This document shows positions 1-9,167 of a stretch of 64,000 nucleotides of DNA, piece after piece; within the stretch, counting starts at the first letter, position 1, and the number at the start of each line of letters is the position of its first letter. This DNA is from Castellaniella sp049651205 (GTDB taxonomy: Bacteria; Pseudomonadota; Gammaproteobacteria; Burkholderiales; Burkholderiaceae_B): assembly GCF_049651205.1 (NCBI RefSeq), contig NZ_JBASBR010000013.1, positions 62,001 through 126,000 of the forward strand. The letters run 5' to 3'. Both the position numbers and the translations under genes were made by a program. The notes under the pieces are model-generated. The model was not told the DNA's origin and did no database searches. It was given only the letters and a program-made list of their open reading frames with translations.

Positions 1-1383
1 AAACGCGTTGTATCCCTGCCCCACCGTGACAGACACCGTCTCGCCCTGATACCAGTGCTGCTGGGACTGCTTTTTATAAGCCTGGCGCTTCCAGGCCCTG
101 GAGGGCAGTACGCCACGGCGCTCACCATCCAGATCGATCCCGGTGATCTGTCCAAAACCAAACTGCTTGCTGAAATCGTGCAAGGCATCCACGTCCATCT
201 CTGCGCCCAGCGAGAAAAAATAGGTATCCGAGGACACCACCAGGGCGCGATGCATATTGGTGGGGCCATAGGCAGCCCCACCAGCATTGCGAAACTTTTG
301 GCCGGCCAACTCGAAATACCCTGGGTCAGGAACCAGTTGGTTGGGCCCGCGAATCCCCATCTGCAGGGCGGCCAGCGCTACAAAGGGCTTATAGGTGGAA
401 CCAATCGGATAGGTGCCGTATAACGGCCGGTTGATCAGGGGATGGTCGGGAGACTCATTGAGCTTGCGCCAGTTTTCAACATCAATACCATCCACAAATA
501 AATTGGGATCAAATGATGGTGAAGATACAAACGCCAGCACCTCACCCGTGTGAGGCTGGATCGCCACCAACGCACCTCGCCGGCCATCAAACTGCGCTTC
601 TGCCAGTTTTTGCAATCCCGTATCAATGGACAGTTCCAGGTTGGATCCCGGAATCGGATCCGTGCGGCTGAGCTCCCGGACGGGCCGTCCGGTGGCGGTC
701 ACTTCCAGCTCTTCAACCCCTGTGCGCCCATGAAGGGCTTTTTCCCATGTTTTTTCGATCCCCTTTTTGCCCATCACCAGGGTGCCGCGATAATTGCCCT
801 CTTGGCCGGTTTCCTCGAGATGCTGTTCGTCGGCCTCAGAGATACGGCCGACAAAACCCAGCACATGCGCGGCGGATTCGTGCAAAGGATAATCGCGCAC
901 CCAGCGGGCCTGCAGGCTTACACCGGGGAACTCGAAGGCATGCACCGCAAACCATGAGGCTTCGAGATCACTGAGGTTATTGCGCAGCAACACGGGCGCA
1001 TAGCGCCCGCTTTGCTCGTACAGCCGCAAAAATTTTCGCTGATCGCCTTCACTGATGTACACCAGCGGACGCAGGCGAGCGAGCAAATCATCCACACTGC
1101 CTTTTACCTGTGCGCGCGTCACCAGCAGGGTGTAGTCGCGCAGATTGTGCGCCATGACCTCGCCATACCGATCGGTGATCTGCCCACGCCGGGGTGGAAT
1201 TGGCACAATGGTGATGCGGTTTTGATCGGCACGCGCGGCCAGGTTGTCGTAGCGCACCACTTGCAAATACCACAGGCGGCCCACCAACAACAGCAGGCAG
1301 ATCAGGCCAAACAGCCCCGCCACCCAGGCACGCAGCAACACGGTCTGGCGTTGATGCTGGCTGGTTTTGTGGAATTCAAACAT
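1..1383 (-). CDS. mrdA: Penicillin-binding protein 2 (MrdA), N-terminal 461 residues, cut by window edge
   Basis: Peptidoglycan transpeptidase of the elongation machinery (elongasome), anchored in the inner membrane with a periplasmic catalytic domain. The reading frame is open from the ATG at 1383 to base 1, so the C-terminus lies outside the window. A membrane anchor occupies about residues 20–40, followed by the PBP dimerisation domain. The active-site motif STYK has its serine at residue 329 (codon 397–399), very close to the E. coli PBP2 position (330). It is the last visible gene of the mreB-mreC-mreD-mrdA order, starting 9 bp after mreD ends. Because the fragment is partial, the KTG box cannot be checked. 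Confidence 0.95.
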   Translation of the reverse strand, partial: MFEFHKTSQHQRQTVLLRAWVAGLFGLICLLLLVGRLWYLQVVRYDNLAARADQNRITIVPIPPRRGQITDRYGEVMAHNLRDYTLLVTRAQVKGSVDDLLARLRPLVYISEGDQRKFLRLYEQSGRYAPVLLRNNLSDLEASWFAVHAFEFPGVSLQARWVRDYPLHESAAHVLGFVGRISEADEQHLEETGQEGNYRGTLVMGKKGIEKTWEKALHGRTGVEELEVTATGRPVRELSRTDPIPGSNLELSIDTGLQKLAEAQFDGRRGALVAIQPHTGEVLAFVSSPSFDPNLFVDGIDVENWRKLNESPDHPLINRPLYGTYPIGSTYKPFVALAALQMGIRGPNQLVPDPGYFELAGQKFRNAGGAAYGPTNMHRALVVSSDTYFFSLGAEMDVDALHDFSKQFGFGQITGIDLDGERRGVLPSRAWKRQAYKKQSQQHWYQGETVSVTVGQGYNAF

Positions 1384-1392
1384 AGACGCAAA

Positions 1393-1959
1393 TCAAGCCG
1401 AGCGGGCGTCATCGCCATCCAGTCGACGCTGCGGCAACAACAACAGTACGTCTGCCAGGGGCAACAAGACACCGGTGATCAGGGCTGCCCACAACCAATC
1501 CCAGCCTACCCATTCGCCATTCAGCCAGGCGCCCAACAGCCGCGACGCCAGGGCAGCTCCTACTAGAATCGGGACAATGTGCAGGGTGTGCTCCCAGACG
1601 GTGAAATGTCGCAGGCGGCCATGCAGGCGTATGACGCCGTAGGCGCACAACACATAATTGAGCGCATGCAGACCCAACAGGCCCGAATCATGCACGTCCA
1701 TCAGCAGCCCCAGGAAAAAGGCTGTAAACAGCCCCACCCGGCGCGGTTCATGCAGACACCAGAACACCAGCACCAGCAGCAGCACATCGGGCACCGGATG
1801 CCACAGGCGCCAGGGCAACAAAGAGGCCAACCAAACCAGTATCAAAGAGCCCCAGATCAGCAAGACCGAAGACGGCCGATGAAACGGCGCGGCATCTACG
1901 GGCTGCAAGGACGCCAGGGACGAACCTGACATCCGACGATCAATGCGATCCGGCGGCAT
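1393..1959 (-). CDS. mreD: Rod-shape-determining protein MreD
   Basis: Small integral membrane protein (188 aa) of the MreBCD complex that positions the lateral-wall synthesis machinery. Hydrophobic segments cover most of the protein after a polar N-terminal stretch of about 30 residues. The ATG at 1959 is chosen because AGGAG lies 8 bases upstream. It overlaps the end of mreC by 20 bp, which suggests translational coupling. An internal ATG at 1932 is possible but has a poorer ribosome site. Confidence 0.88.
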   Translation of the reverse strand: MPPDRIDRRMSGSSLASLQPVDAAPFHRPSSVLLIWGSLILVWLASLLPWRLWHPVPDVLLLVLVFWCLHEPRRVGLFTAFFLGLLMDVHDSGLLGLHALNYVLCAYGVIRLHGRLRHFTVWEHTLHIVPILVGAALASRLLGAWLNGEWVGWDWLWAALITGVLLPLADVLLLLPQRRLDGDDARSA

Positions 1960-2824
1960 TCTCGAACTCCTGCGGTTGAGGGATCCCGGAGACGTCGACC
2001 TTCAGCACCAGAAAGTGACGATAGCGTTCGGGATGAGACAGTGGTTCTGCTACAGCCATGGAAAACCCCGTGCCCGGGTCGCGATCGACCTTAACCACGC
2101 GTCCCACGGACAAACCGGCGGGAAACAGACCGCCGATTCCGCTGGTGACAAGGGTATCGCCCATCTGCACGTCCACATTGGCTGTCAGGTAGCGCACTTC
2201 GAGCTTGCCGATTTCGTCACTACCAAAGGCAATCAGACGCAGCCCGTTGCGCAGCACCTGCACAGGAATCGAAACCTGGTCATCGATCAGCAAGGCTGCT
2301 TCGGACGTGAACGGTGTCACACGAACGATCTGCCCAACCACGCCACCTTCGTCGATAACCGGCATACCTGGCGCAATACCGGCGTTTGAACCCTTGTTAA
2401 ACACCAAGCGATGGCTGAATGCGTTGGGAGGTTCATAGAAGACTTCGACCGCCACGGACTTTTGGGAGATGGATTCGGAAACCCCCAGCAGGCGGCGCAA
2501 TTGCTCGTTTTCAGTGGTCAGCTGCGCAGAATGCGTGACAAGTTGCGCCATTTCGATCTGCTGACGGCGCAAGGCATCTTGTTCTTCGCGAGCCAGCGTG
2601 GCGGCATGCGACCAACTGTCGACGTAGTCGATCGCTTCGCGTGGCGCCATCACCAGCCGCTGAAACGGGTAGATAGCCACCGAAATAGCCTGGCGTACCG
2701 GGCCCAATACCGGCCAGTGTGCATCGGAGACAATAAGGCCCAGACAGATCGCCAGCAAAAGCACCAGACGTACTTCGATGCTCGGCCCTCGTTTGAAAAG
2801 CCTGAGTGTCCCAGGATCACGCAT
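1940..2824 (-). CDS. mreC: Rod-shape-determining protein MreC
   Basis: Bitopic inner-membrane protein whose periplasmic part links MreB to PBP2. It has one transmembrane segment at about residues 19–36, a coiled-coil region around residues 70–113 rich in E, Q and L, and then the paired beta domains typical of MreC. Its length (294 aa) is normal for the family. It follows mreB by 27 bp and overlaps mreD, so the genes appear co-transcribed. Confidence 0.93.
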   Translation of the reverse strand: MRDPGTLRLFKRGPSIEVRLVLLLAICLGLIVSDAHWPVLGPVRQAISVAIYPFQRLVMAPREAIDYVDSWSHAATLAREEQDALRRQQIEMAQLVTHSAQLTTENEQLRRLLGVSESISQKSVAVEVFYEPPNAFSHRLVFNKGSNAGIAPGMPVIDEGGVVGQIVRVTPFTSEAALLIDDQVSIPVQVLRNGLRLIAFGSDEIGKLEVRYLTANVDVQMGDTLVTSGIGGLFPAGLSVGRVVKVDRDPGTGFSMAVAEPLSHPERYRHFLVLKVDVSGIPQPQEFENAAGSH

Positions 2825-2851
2825 GGCGAATGGTCATCGGATGCCGTCCGG

Positions 2852-3895
2852 TCAGTCGTAAATAAAGACTCCGCCCAGGCGCTCGAGGTGTTCAAGTGCC
2901 TCGCCGCAGCCGCGAACCACGCAAGTGAGGGGGTCTTCGGCCACGACCACGGGCAGGCCGGTTTCTTCTTGCAGCAAGCGATCAAGATCGTGCAGGAGCG
3001 CACCACCGCCGGTAAGGGCAATGCCCTTGTCGGTGATATCAGCGCCAAGCTCGGGCGGCGTTTGCTCGAGCGCAGTTTTGACGGCCGAGACTATCTGGTT
3101 GAGCGGGTCGGTGAGCGACTCGAGGATTTCGTTGGATGATACCGAGAAGCCGCGAGGCACGCCTTCGGACAGATTGCGTCCCTTGACCTCAATCTCGCGG
3201 ATTTCAGAACCCGGAAATGCCGAGCCGATTTCTTTTTTGATAAGTTCGGCGGTGGGCTCGCCAATTAGCATGCCGTAATTGCGCCGGATGTAATTGATGA
3301 TGGCCTCGTCGAATTTATCGCCGCCCACGCGAACCGATCCCTTGTAAACCATGCCACCCAGAGAAATCACGGCGACTTCGGTGGTGCCACCGCCAATGTC
3401 CACCACCATCGAACCGCTGGCATCAGAGACCGCCAGACCCGCCCCGATGGCCGCGGCCATGGGTTCTTCGATGAGATAGACCTGGCTGGCACCTGCACCG
3501 AGCGCGGATTCGCGGATGGCTCGGCGCTCTACTTGGGTAGACCCGCAGGGCACGCAAACGATGATGCGCGGGCTAGGCGCCAGCATGCTGCGCGGATGCA
3601 CCATGCGGATGAACTGTTTGAGCATTTGCTCGGTGACGGTGAAATCGGCGATCACACCGTCTTTCATGGGACGGATGGCCTCGATGTTGCCCGGCACACG
3701 TCCCAGCATCTGCTTGGCCTCGTGGCCAACTGCCTGGATAATTTTTTTGCCATTGGGACCGCCATCATGACGAATGGCCACCACTGAGGGCTCGTCGAGG
3801 ACAATGCCCTTGCTGCGGACATAAATAAGCGTATTGGCCGTACCGAGGTCAATCGCCATATCGCTGGAGAAGTAGCTGCGTAGGAATCCGAACAT
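2852..3895 (-). CDS. mreB: Rod-shape-determining protein MreB (bacterial actin)
   Basis: Actin-like ATPase that forms membrane filaments guiding cell elongation. The N-terminus MFGFLRSYFSSDM followed by AIDLGTANTL (phosphate-1 loop) aligns with E. coli MreB. That supports the ATG at 3895 (347 aa) over an upstream in-frame ATG at 3937 that would add 14 unrelated residues. The second phosphate motif VVDIGGGTTEVAV and the C-terminal GGGALL motif are present. It is the first gene of the mre operon, transcribed away from gatC. Confidence 0.96.
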   Translation of the reverse strand: MFGFLRSYFSSDMAIDLGTANTLIYVRSKGIVLDEPSVVAIRHDGGPNGKKIIQAVGHEAKQMLGRVPGNIEAIRPMKDGVIADFTVTEQMLKQFIRMVHPRSMLAPSPRIIVCVPCGSTQVERRAIRESALGAGASQVYLIEEPMAAAIGAGLAVSDASGSMVVDIGGGTTEVAVISLGGMVYKGSVRVGGDKFDEAIINYIRRNYGMLIGEPTAELIKKEIGSAFPGSEIREIEVKGRNLSEGVPRGFSVSSNEILESLTDPLNQIVSAVKTALEQTPPELGADITDKGIALTGGGALLHDLDRLLQEETGLPVVVAEDPLTCVVRGCGEALEHLERLGGVFIYD

Positions 3896-4146
3896 GGGCG
3901 CACTAATGGAAAAGAGAGAAGGGAATTGATCCCGCACAAAACTGGATCACGCCGGCAAATCTTGCTGAGCACAGCAGTGCTGGTTGGTCAAGTCACATGG
4001 AATCGGTAATGATAACTTATAATCCTCTAGGGACATGCCCGGAATCAAGAGGAATGTTTTGCAAAACTCCCTCTTTGCCGCTTTTCGGACACATCCACAT
4101 ACATTCATTCGGCTGCCCCAGACGGCAGCCTCTGTGGCAAGACAAC
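3896..4146. promoter_or_regulatory. Divergent promoter region mreB / gatC
   Basis: This 251-bp region separates the divergent mreB and gatC genes. On the plus strand a perfect TATAAT at 4018–4023 is a likely -10 for gatCAB. No convincing -35 stands 17 bp upstream. A GC-rich inverted repeat (GGCTGCC…GGCAGCC, about 4111–4131) lies in the gatC leader just before the gene. The mreB promoter on the other strand is not clear by eye. Confidence 0.5.
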
Positions 4147-4455
4147 ATGGCACTCACCCAACAGGATATCGCACGGCTGGCCCGGCTTTCGGGCTTGCAG
4201 CTGGATTCTCATGACCCCGACCGCCTCGTTCAGGAGCTCGACCGCATCCTTGGGCTGATCCAGGAGTTGCAGGCGGTGGACACGCAGGGGGTTCAGCCCA
4301 TGGCGCACCCCCTGGAAGCACACCAAACCATCGCCTTGCGTCTGCGCGACGACATCGCAGACCCGGCCCAATCGGCCGACCAACGCGATGCCTGCCTAAA
4401 AAACGCACCAGCGGCCCACGAGGGCCTGTTTCTCGTGCCCACCGTGATCGAATAA
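4147..4455 (+). CDS. gatC: Asp-tRNA(Asn)/Glu-tRNA(Gln) amidotransferase subunit C
   Basis: Small subunit (102 aa) of GatCAB, which amidates misacylated Glu-tRNA(Gln) and/or Asp-tRNA(Asn). It wraps between GatA and GatB and stabilises the complex. The N-terminus MALTQQDIARLARLSGLQL and the central VDTQGVQPMAHP segment are characteristic. The ATG at 4147 gives the usual family length. An upstream ATG at 3997 would add 50 residues of non-family sequence. gatA starts 3 bp after its stop codon. Confidence 0.95.
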   Translation: MALTQQDIARLARLSGLQLDSHDPDRLVQELDRILGLIQELQAVDTQGVQPMAHPLEAHQTIALRLRDDIADPAQSADQRDACLKNAPAAHEGLFLVPTVIE

Positions 4456-4458
4456 GCC

Positions 4459-5982
4459 ATGAGCTTGCTTTCCCAATTTCACAGCATCCAGTCGCTGCGC
4501 GACGCCCTGCAGGCAAAAAAAATCAGCGCCACCGAGCTGGCCACCGATGCATTGCAGGCAGCCCAGGCCTACCCCGACAACGCCCTGTTCCTGCACATCG
4601 ACCAAGATCTCACGCTGCAGCAGGCCCAGGCGGCTGATCAATCACTGGCAGCAAACACAGCCGGGCCGCTTACCGGCATCCCCATTGCCCACAAAGATCT
4701 GTTTGCCACGCAAGGCTGGCGCACAACCGCATCCAGCCGCATGCTCCAGGATTACATCAGTCCCTTTGATGCAACCGTCGTGGGGCAACTGCGCCAGGCT
4801 GGCACCGTGTCCCTGGGCAAGCTCAGCTGCGACGAGTTCGCCATGGGCTCGGGCAACGAAAACTCTGCCTTTGGCGCCGTACAGAACCCCTGGGATCCCA
4901 CCCGCGTACCCGGCGGTTCTTCCGGCGGCTCGGCAGCCGCCGTGGCAGCCGGCCTGGTGCTGGGTGCCACAGGCACCGACACCGGTGGCTCGGTGCGCCA
5001 GCCAGCGGCCTATTGCGGTGTCAGCGGCATCAAGCCCACCTATGGCACGGTATCCCGCTACGGCATCATTGCCTACGCTTCCAGCCTCGACCAAGCCGGC
5101 CCTCTGGCACGCAATGCCCAGGATCTTGTCCCCCTGCTGGACACCATGAGCGGCTTCGATCCCCAGGATTCCACCAGCCTGGAAACCTGCAATGGGGCAC
5201 CCAACACTCAGGGGCGCATTCAAGCCAGCTATCAGGCTGCCCAAAGCCGTTTTCAGGCAGCCGGCGCACAGCCACTCAAGGGCTTGCGCATCGGGGTGCC
5301 CAAAGAATTCTTTAACCAGGGGCTGGCCGCGGATGTCGGGGCAGCCATCGAAGCCGCCTTGCAGGCCTTCCAGGCCCTGGGTGCACAGCGGGTGGATATC
5401 TCCTTGCCGCTCACCCGTCTGGCAATACCGGCCTACTATGTGATTGCTCCGGCCGAAGCCTCCAGCAATCTGTCACGCTACGACGGCGTGCGCTATGGCC
5501 ACCGGGCCGCGCAGTACACCGATCTGGCCGACATGACACGGCGCTCAAGGTCCGAAGGCTTTGGCGAGGAAGTCCGGCGTCGCATCCTGGTGGGTACATA
5601 CGTGTTATCCCACGGATACTACGACGCCTATTATCTGCAGGCGCAACGGGTACGACGCATGATTGCCGACGATTTCAACCGTGCCCTCACCCACGACTGT
5701 GACGTCATCATGGGCCCGGTTACCCCCAGCGTAGCCCGCCGGATCGGTGACAACCGCCAGGATCCCATCGCCGACTGGCTCAGCGATATCTACACGCTGG
5801 GTGTCAGTCTGGCAGGCTTGCCCGGCATGTCCATCCCATGCGGTTTTGGGGGCGACACCCAGCAATTGCCCATCGGGCTGCAAATTGTCGGCCACTACTT
5901 CGATGAAGGCCGCCTGCTGGCCATTGCCGACCGCTACCAGCAAGCCACCGACTGGCACCAACGCACACCGGAAAACACATAA
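4459..5982 (+). CDS. gatA: Glutamyl-tRNA(Gln) amidotransferase subunit A
   Basis: Amidase subunit (507 aa) that releases ammonia from glutamine for transamidation of misacylated tRNA. The amidase-signature catalytic triad is visible: Lys79 in IAHKD, cis-Ser154 in GGSSGGSA, and nucleophile Ser178 in GTDTGGSVR. These are the same positions as in characterised GatA proteins. The stop codon overlaps the gatB start (TAATG), so gatA and gatB are translationally coupled. Confidence 0.97.
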   Translation: MSLLSQFHSIQSLRDALQAKKISATELATDALQAAQAYPDNALFLHIDQDLTLQQAQAADQSLAANTAGPLTGIPIAHKDLFATQGWRTTASSRMLQDYISPFDATVVGQLRQAGTVSLGKLSCDEFAMGSGNENSAFGAVQNPWDPTRVPGGSSGGSAAAVAAGLVLGATGTDTGGSVRQPAAYCGVSGIKPTYGTVSRYGIIAYASSLDQAGPLARNAQDLVPLLDTMSGFDPQDSTSLETCNGAPNTQGRIQASYQAAQSRFQAAGAQPLKGLRIGVPKEFFNQGLAADVGAAIEAALQAFQALGAQRVDISLPLTRLAIPAYYVIAPAEASSNLSRYDGVRYGHRAAQYTDLADMTRRSRSEGFGEEVRRRILVGTYVLSHGYYDAYYLQAQRVRRMIADDFNRALTHDCDVIMGPVTPSVARRIGDNRQDPIADWLSDIYTLGVSLAGLPGMSIPCGFGGDTQQLPIGLQIVGHYFDEGRLLAIADRYQQATDWHQRTPENT

Positions 5983-7439
5983 TGGATTGGGAAGTCGTCA
6001 TCGGGCTGGAAACCCACGCCCAGCTGTCTACACAGTCTAAAATTTTCTCGCGCAGCAGCACCCGCTTTGGAGCGGCGCCCAACACTCAGGCCAACGCCGT
6101 GGATATGGCCCTGCCAGGCTCTTTGCCCGCCATGAACCGCGGCGCAGTCGAGCGTGCCATCCAGTTTGGGCTGGCCGTTGGCGCCACCGTGGCACCGCGT
6201 TCTGTGTTTGCGCGCAAAAATTATTTTTATCCTGATCTGCCCAAAAACTATCAGATCAGCCAGTTCGAGCTGCCTATTGTGGTGGGCGGGCAATTGTCCT
6301 TTTTTGTGGACGAAACCGAACACACCATCAATCTCACGCGCGCCCACCTCGAAGAAGACGCCGGCAAATCCTTGCACGAGCACTTCACCGGCCCGCACGG
6401 CGAGTCCTCCAGCGGGATCGACCTCAATCGAGCCGGCACTCCCCTACTGGAAATCGTCACCGAACCCGAAATGCGATCCGCCGCCGAAGCCGTGGCCTAC
6501 GCCCGCACTCTGCATGGCCTGGTGGTGTGGCTGGGGATCTGCGACGGCAATATGCAAGAGGGCTCGTTCCGCTGCGACGCCAACGTCTCGGTACGCCCGC
6601 GCGGCCAGGCCGCCTTTGGCACCCGCTGCGAAATTAAAAACCTCAACTCGTTTCGCTTCCTCGAGCGCGCCATCCAGTACGAGATCCGGCGCCAGATCGA
6701 ACTGATCGAAGACGGCGGCAAGGTGGTGCAGGAAACCCGCCTGTACGATGCCGACCACGACGAAACGCGCAGCATGCGCACCAAAGAAGACTCCGACGAT
6801 TACCGGTATTTCCCCGACCCGGATCTTCCCCCCCTGATTGTGTCTGCCGACTGGATCGAGCGGGTGCGCCAAGGGCTGCCAGAGCTTCCCGCCGCCAAGC
6901 GGGCCCGCTTTGAATCCGCACTGGGCCTAAGCCCCTACGATGCCGCACAACTGACGCTGCACCGTGACGTGGCAGATTACTTCGAAGCCACCTGCCAGGC
7001 CTTGCCGGCAGACCAGGCCAAACAGGCCGCCAACTGGATCCTGGGCGAACTCTCCGCCGCCTTGAACCGCGATTCCCTGTCCGTTGGACAGTCGCCCGTG
7101 GGCCCGGCACAGCTGGCCGCCCTGATCAACCGCATCGTGGATGGCACGATCTCCAACAAGATTGCACGTGACGTCTTTGCCGCCATGTGGGCGGGCGAGT
7201 CCGCAGGCAATCCAGATGCCATCATCGAAGCCAAGGGGCTGCGCCAGATCAGCGACACCGGCGCCATCGAAGCCATGATCGACGAGGTACTGGCTGCACA
7301 TCCGGCCATTGTCGAAGAATATCGGGCAGGCAAGCAAAAAGCCTTTAATTCACTGGTGGGCCAGATCATGAAAGCCGCCCGTGGCAAGGCCAACCCGCAA
7401 CAGGTCAATACGCTGTTAAAGCAAAAGCTGGACGCCTGA
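5982..7439 (+). CDS. gatB: Aspartyl/glutamyl-tRNA amidotransferase subunit B
   Basis: tRNA-binding and kinase subunit (485 aa) of GatCAB. It activates the misacylated aminoacyl group with ATP and accepts ammonia channelled from GatA. The N-terminal WEVVIGLETHAQL signature, the zinc/kinase cradle domain and the C-terminal YqeY-like tail (AIVEEYRAGKQKAFNSLVGQ) are present. Its length is normal. It ends the gatCAB operon. Confidence 0.97.
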   Translation: MDWEVVIGLETHAQLSTQSKIFSRSSTRFGAAPNTQANAVDMALPGSLPAMNRGAVERAIQFGLAVGATVAPRSVFARKNYFYPDLPKNYQISQFELPIVVGGQLSFFVDETEHTINLTRAHLEEDAGKSLHEHFTGPHGESSSGIDLNRAGTPLLEIVTEPEMRSAAEAVAYARTLHGLVVWLGICDGNMQEGSFRCDANVSVRPRGQAAFGTRCEIKNLNSFRFLERAIQYEIRRQIELIEDGGKVVQETRLYDADHDETRSMRTKEDSDDYRYFPDPDLPPLIVSADWIERVRQGLPELPAAKRARFESALGLSPYDAAQLTLHRDVADYFEATCQALPADQAKQAANWILGELSAALNRDSLSVGQSPVGPAQLAALINRIVDGTISNKIARDVFAAMWAGESAGNPDAIIEAKGLRQISDTGAIEAMIDEVLAAHPAIVEEYRAGKQKAFNSLVGQIMKAARGKANPQQVNTLLKQKLDA

Positions 7440-7778
7440 ATTACGTCATTTGCACGCGGCTGGCGCCTGCCATCCCGTGCCCCATCCTTGCGGGCAAACC
7501 GCACAAGCAGCCACAAACCAATCCCGTGCAGCACAACACCGTTGTTGTTGCACGGATTTACGCGCGCCACTCACCCCAGGCAGCGCTGCAGAGGCGTGCG
7601 TGTCAGAAACAACACTCACGGAGCAAGACATAAGAGCGATCCAAAATTCCTGGTATGACGCAATCGTTTTATGTATCCTTATAAAAGAAACATATGTTTC
7701 TTCAGTGGATAAAAATGATCTGTTGAGCCCACATCCGATCAGCAAACAGCAGCGTCCTTTCAACGTTTATTGCATACC
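7440..7778. other. Intergenic region without a supported gene (339 bp)
   Basis: Two overlapping opposite-strand reading frames here have no recognisable domains and no ribosome site, so no gene is called. About 85 bp after gatB an inverted repeat (CCGTGCA 7524–7530 with TGCACGG 7549–7555, plus inner pairing ACAAC/GTTGT) can form a hairpin but has no T-tract. The 3' part holds a palindrome upstream of the aminotransferase gene, listed separately. Confidence 0.6.
7685..7702. promoter_or_regulatory. 18-bp perfect palindrome, likely operator of the aminotransferase gene
   Basis: AAGAAACATATGTTTCTT is a perfect inverted repeat centred 85 bp upstream of the aminotransferase ATG. It adjoins an AT-rich stretch (TTATGTATCCTTATAAAAG) that could contain a promoter. 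Perfect palindromes of this size at a promoter are typical of dimeric repressors. The cognate regulator is not encoded next to it. Confidence 0.5.
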
Positions 7779-9107
7779 ATGACACATGTTTTTCATCGGA
7801 ACCCGGCAACCGCGCTGAACTGCGCCGTTCGTGGGCAAGGGATCACTCTGCTTGACGCACAGGGGCGCACGTATATCGATGCATCAGGGGGTGCGGCAGT
7901 GTCCTGCCTGGGGCACGGACACCCCGATGTGATCGCGGCCATCAAGACGCAGCTGGATCAGCTGGAATATGCCCATTCCTCTTTTTTCACCAACCAGCCT
8001 TGCGAAGACTTGGCCGATTTTCTCGTGGCAAACGCACCCGGGGATCTCTCAAAGGTCTACTTTCTTTCCGGCGGATCAGAAGCCATCGAAGCCTCGCTGA
8101 AGCTGGCACGCCAGTACTTTCTGGAGCGCGGCGAGCCACAACGCAGCTGCTTCATCGCCAGGCGTCAAAGCTATCACGGCAACACGCTAGGAGCCTTGGC
8201 CATTGGCGGCAATGCAGCACGGCGCGAACCCTTCCTGCCCTTGCTGACACCGGCGCATCACGTGTCGCCCTGCTATGCCTACCGCGACCAGCGGGCCGAC
8301 GAGACCGAAGAACAGTACGCCGGCCGTCTGGCTGACGAACTGGAACAAAAAATCCAGGAAATCGGGCCTGGCCGCGTGGCAGCGTTTGTAGCAGAAACCG
8401 TGGTGGGCTCTACCGCCGGGGCCTTGCCGCCCGTACGTACTTATTTTCAACGGATCCGCGAGGTATGCGACCGCTACGGCGTACTATTGATTCTGGATGA
8501 GGTGATGTCGGGCATGGGCCGTACCGGGTACCGGTTTGCCTACGAAGAAGACGGCATTGCCCCCGATATTCTCGCCATTGCCAAAGGGCTGGGCGGCGGC
8601 TATCAGCCCATCGGTGCCATGCTGGCCAGCCAGCGCATTTATGACACCATCGTCAATGGCACGGGGTATTTCCAGCATGGCCATACCTACATGGCCCACG
8701 CAACAGCATGCGCGGCAGCCCTGGCTGTGCAGCGCATCATCGACCGCGATAGGCTGCTGGCCAATGTGCGCGAGCGCGGCGAGCAGCTCAGGGCGCGGCT
8801 GCGCGAGGTTTTTGCCAGCCACCCCAATGTAGGGGATGTGCGCGGCCGTGGCCTGTTTGTGGCGGTAGAGCTGGTACAAGACCGCAGCAGCAAAGACCCC
8901 CTGGACCCAACCCTTAAAACGCACGCGCGCATGAAGCGCAAGGCGCTTGAAAACGGGCTCATGACCTACCCGATGGGCGGCACGATAGACGGAATCCGGG
9001 GCGACCATATTTTGTTGGCTCCCCCGTTTATTTGCACCAGTGCCGATATCGACGAGGTTGTCGAGCGCCTGGACAAAACGGTGCGCCAAGTACTGCCCGT
9101 AGCTTGA
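7779..9107 (+). CDS. PLP-dependent class III aminotransferase
   Basis: Fold-type I class III aminotransferase (442 aa from the ATG at 7779; an in-frame TTG lies three codons upstream). The PLP lysine is Lys269 in AIAKGLGGGYQPIGA, and the cofactor-nitrogen aspartate is Asp240 in LILDEVMSGMGRTG. SGGSEAIE (about 97–104) forms the phosphate-binding loop. The family transfers amino groups from omega-amino acids, taurine, diamines or beta-alanine to 2-oxo acids. Substrate cannot be read from sequence, and the gene stands alone. A palindrome upstream suggests specific repression or induction. Confidence 0.85.
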   Translation: MTHVFHRNPATALNCAVRGQGITLLDAQGRTYIDASGGAAVSCLGHGHPDVIAAIKTQLDQLEYAHSSFFTNQPCEDLADFLVANAPGDLSKVYFLSGGSEAIEASLKLARQYFLERGEPQRSCFIARRQSYHGNTLGALAIGGNAARREPFLPLLTPAHHVSPCYAYRDQRADETEEQYAGRLADELEQKIQEIGPGRVAAFVAETVVGSTAGALPPVRTYFQRIREVCDRYGVLLILDEVMSGMGRTGYRFAYEEDGIAPDILAIAKGLGGGYQPIGAMLASQRIYDTIVNGTGYFQHGHTYMAHATACAAALAVQRIIDRDRLLANVRERGEQLRARLREVFASHPNVGDVRGRGLFVAVELVQDRSSKDPLDPTLKTHARMKRKALENGLMTYPMGGTIDGIRGDHILLAPPFICTSADIDEVVERLDKTVRQVLPVA

Positions 9108-9116
9108 CGCAAGCCT

Positions 9117-9150
9117 GCCCAGCCTTTGGTGTTTGGCCGGGCGTTATTTT
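9117..9150 (+). terminator. Probable terminator after the aminotransferase gene
   Basis: GCCCAGCC (9117–9124) pairs with GGCCGGGC (9135–9142) with one mismatch, followed by the T-rich stretch GTTATTTTATT. It lies just after the aminotransferase stop codon and before the convergent pyrE gene. Confidence 0.6.
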
Positions 9151-9167
9151 ATTGCCGAGCGCTTTGC

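Noticed and set aside
7446..7782. Opposite-strand frames of about 105–110 codons between gatB and the aminotransferase
   Set aside because: Low-complexity, Cys-rich translations without domains, no ribosome sites, and one overlaps the palindromic promoter.
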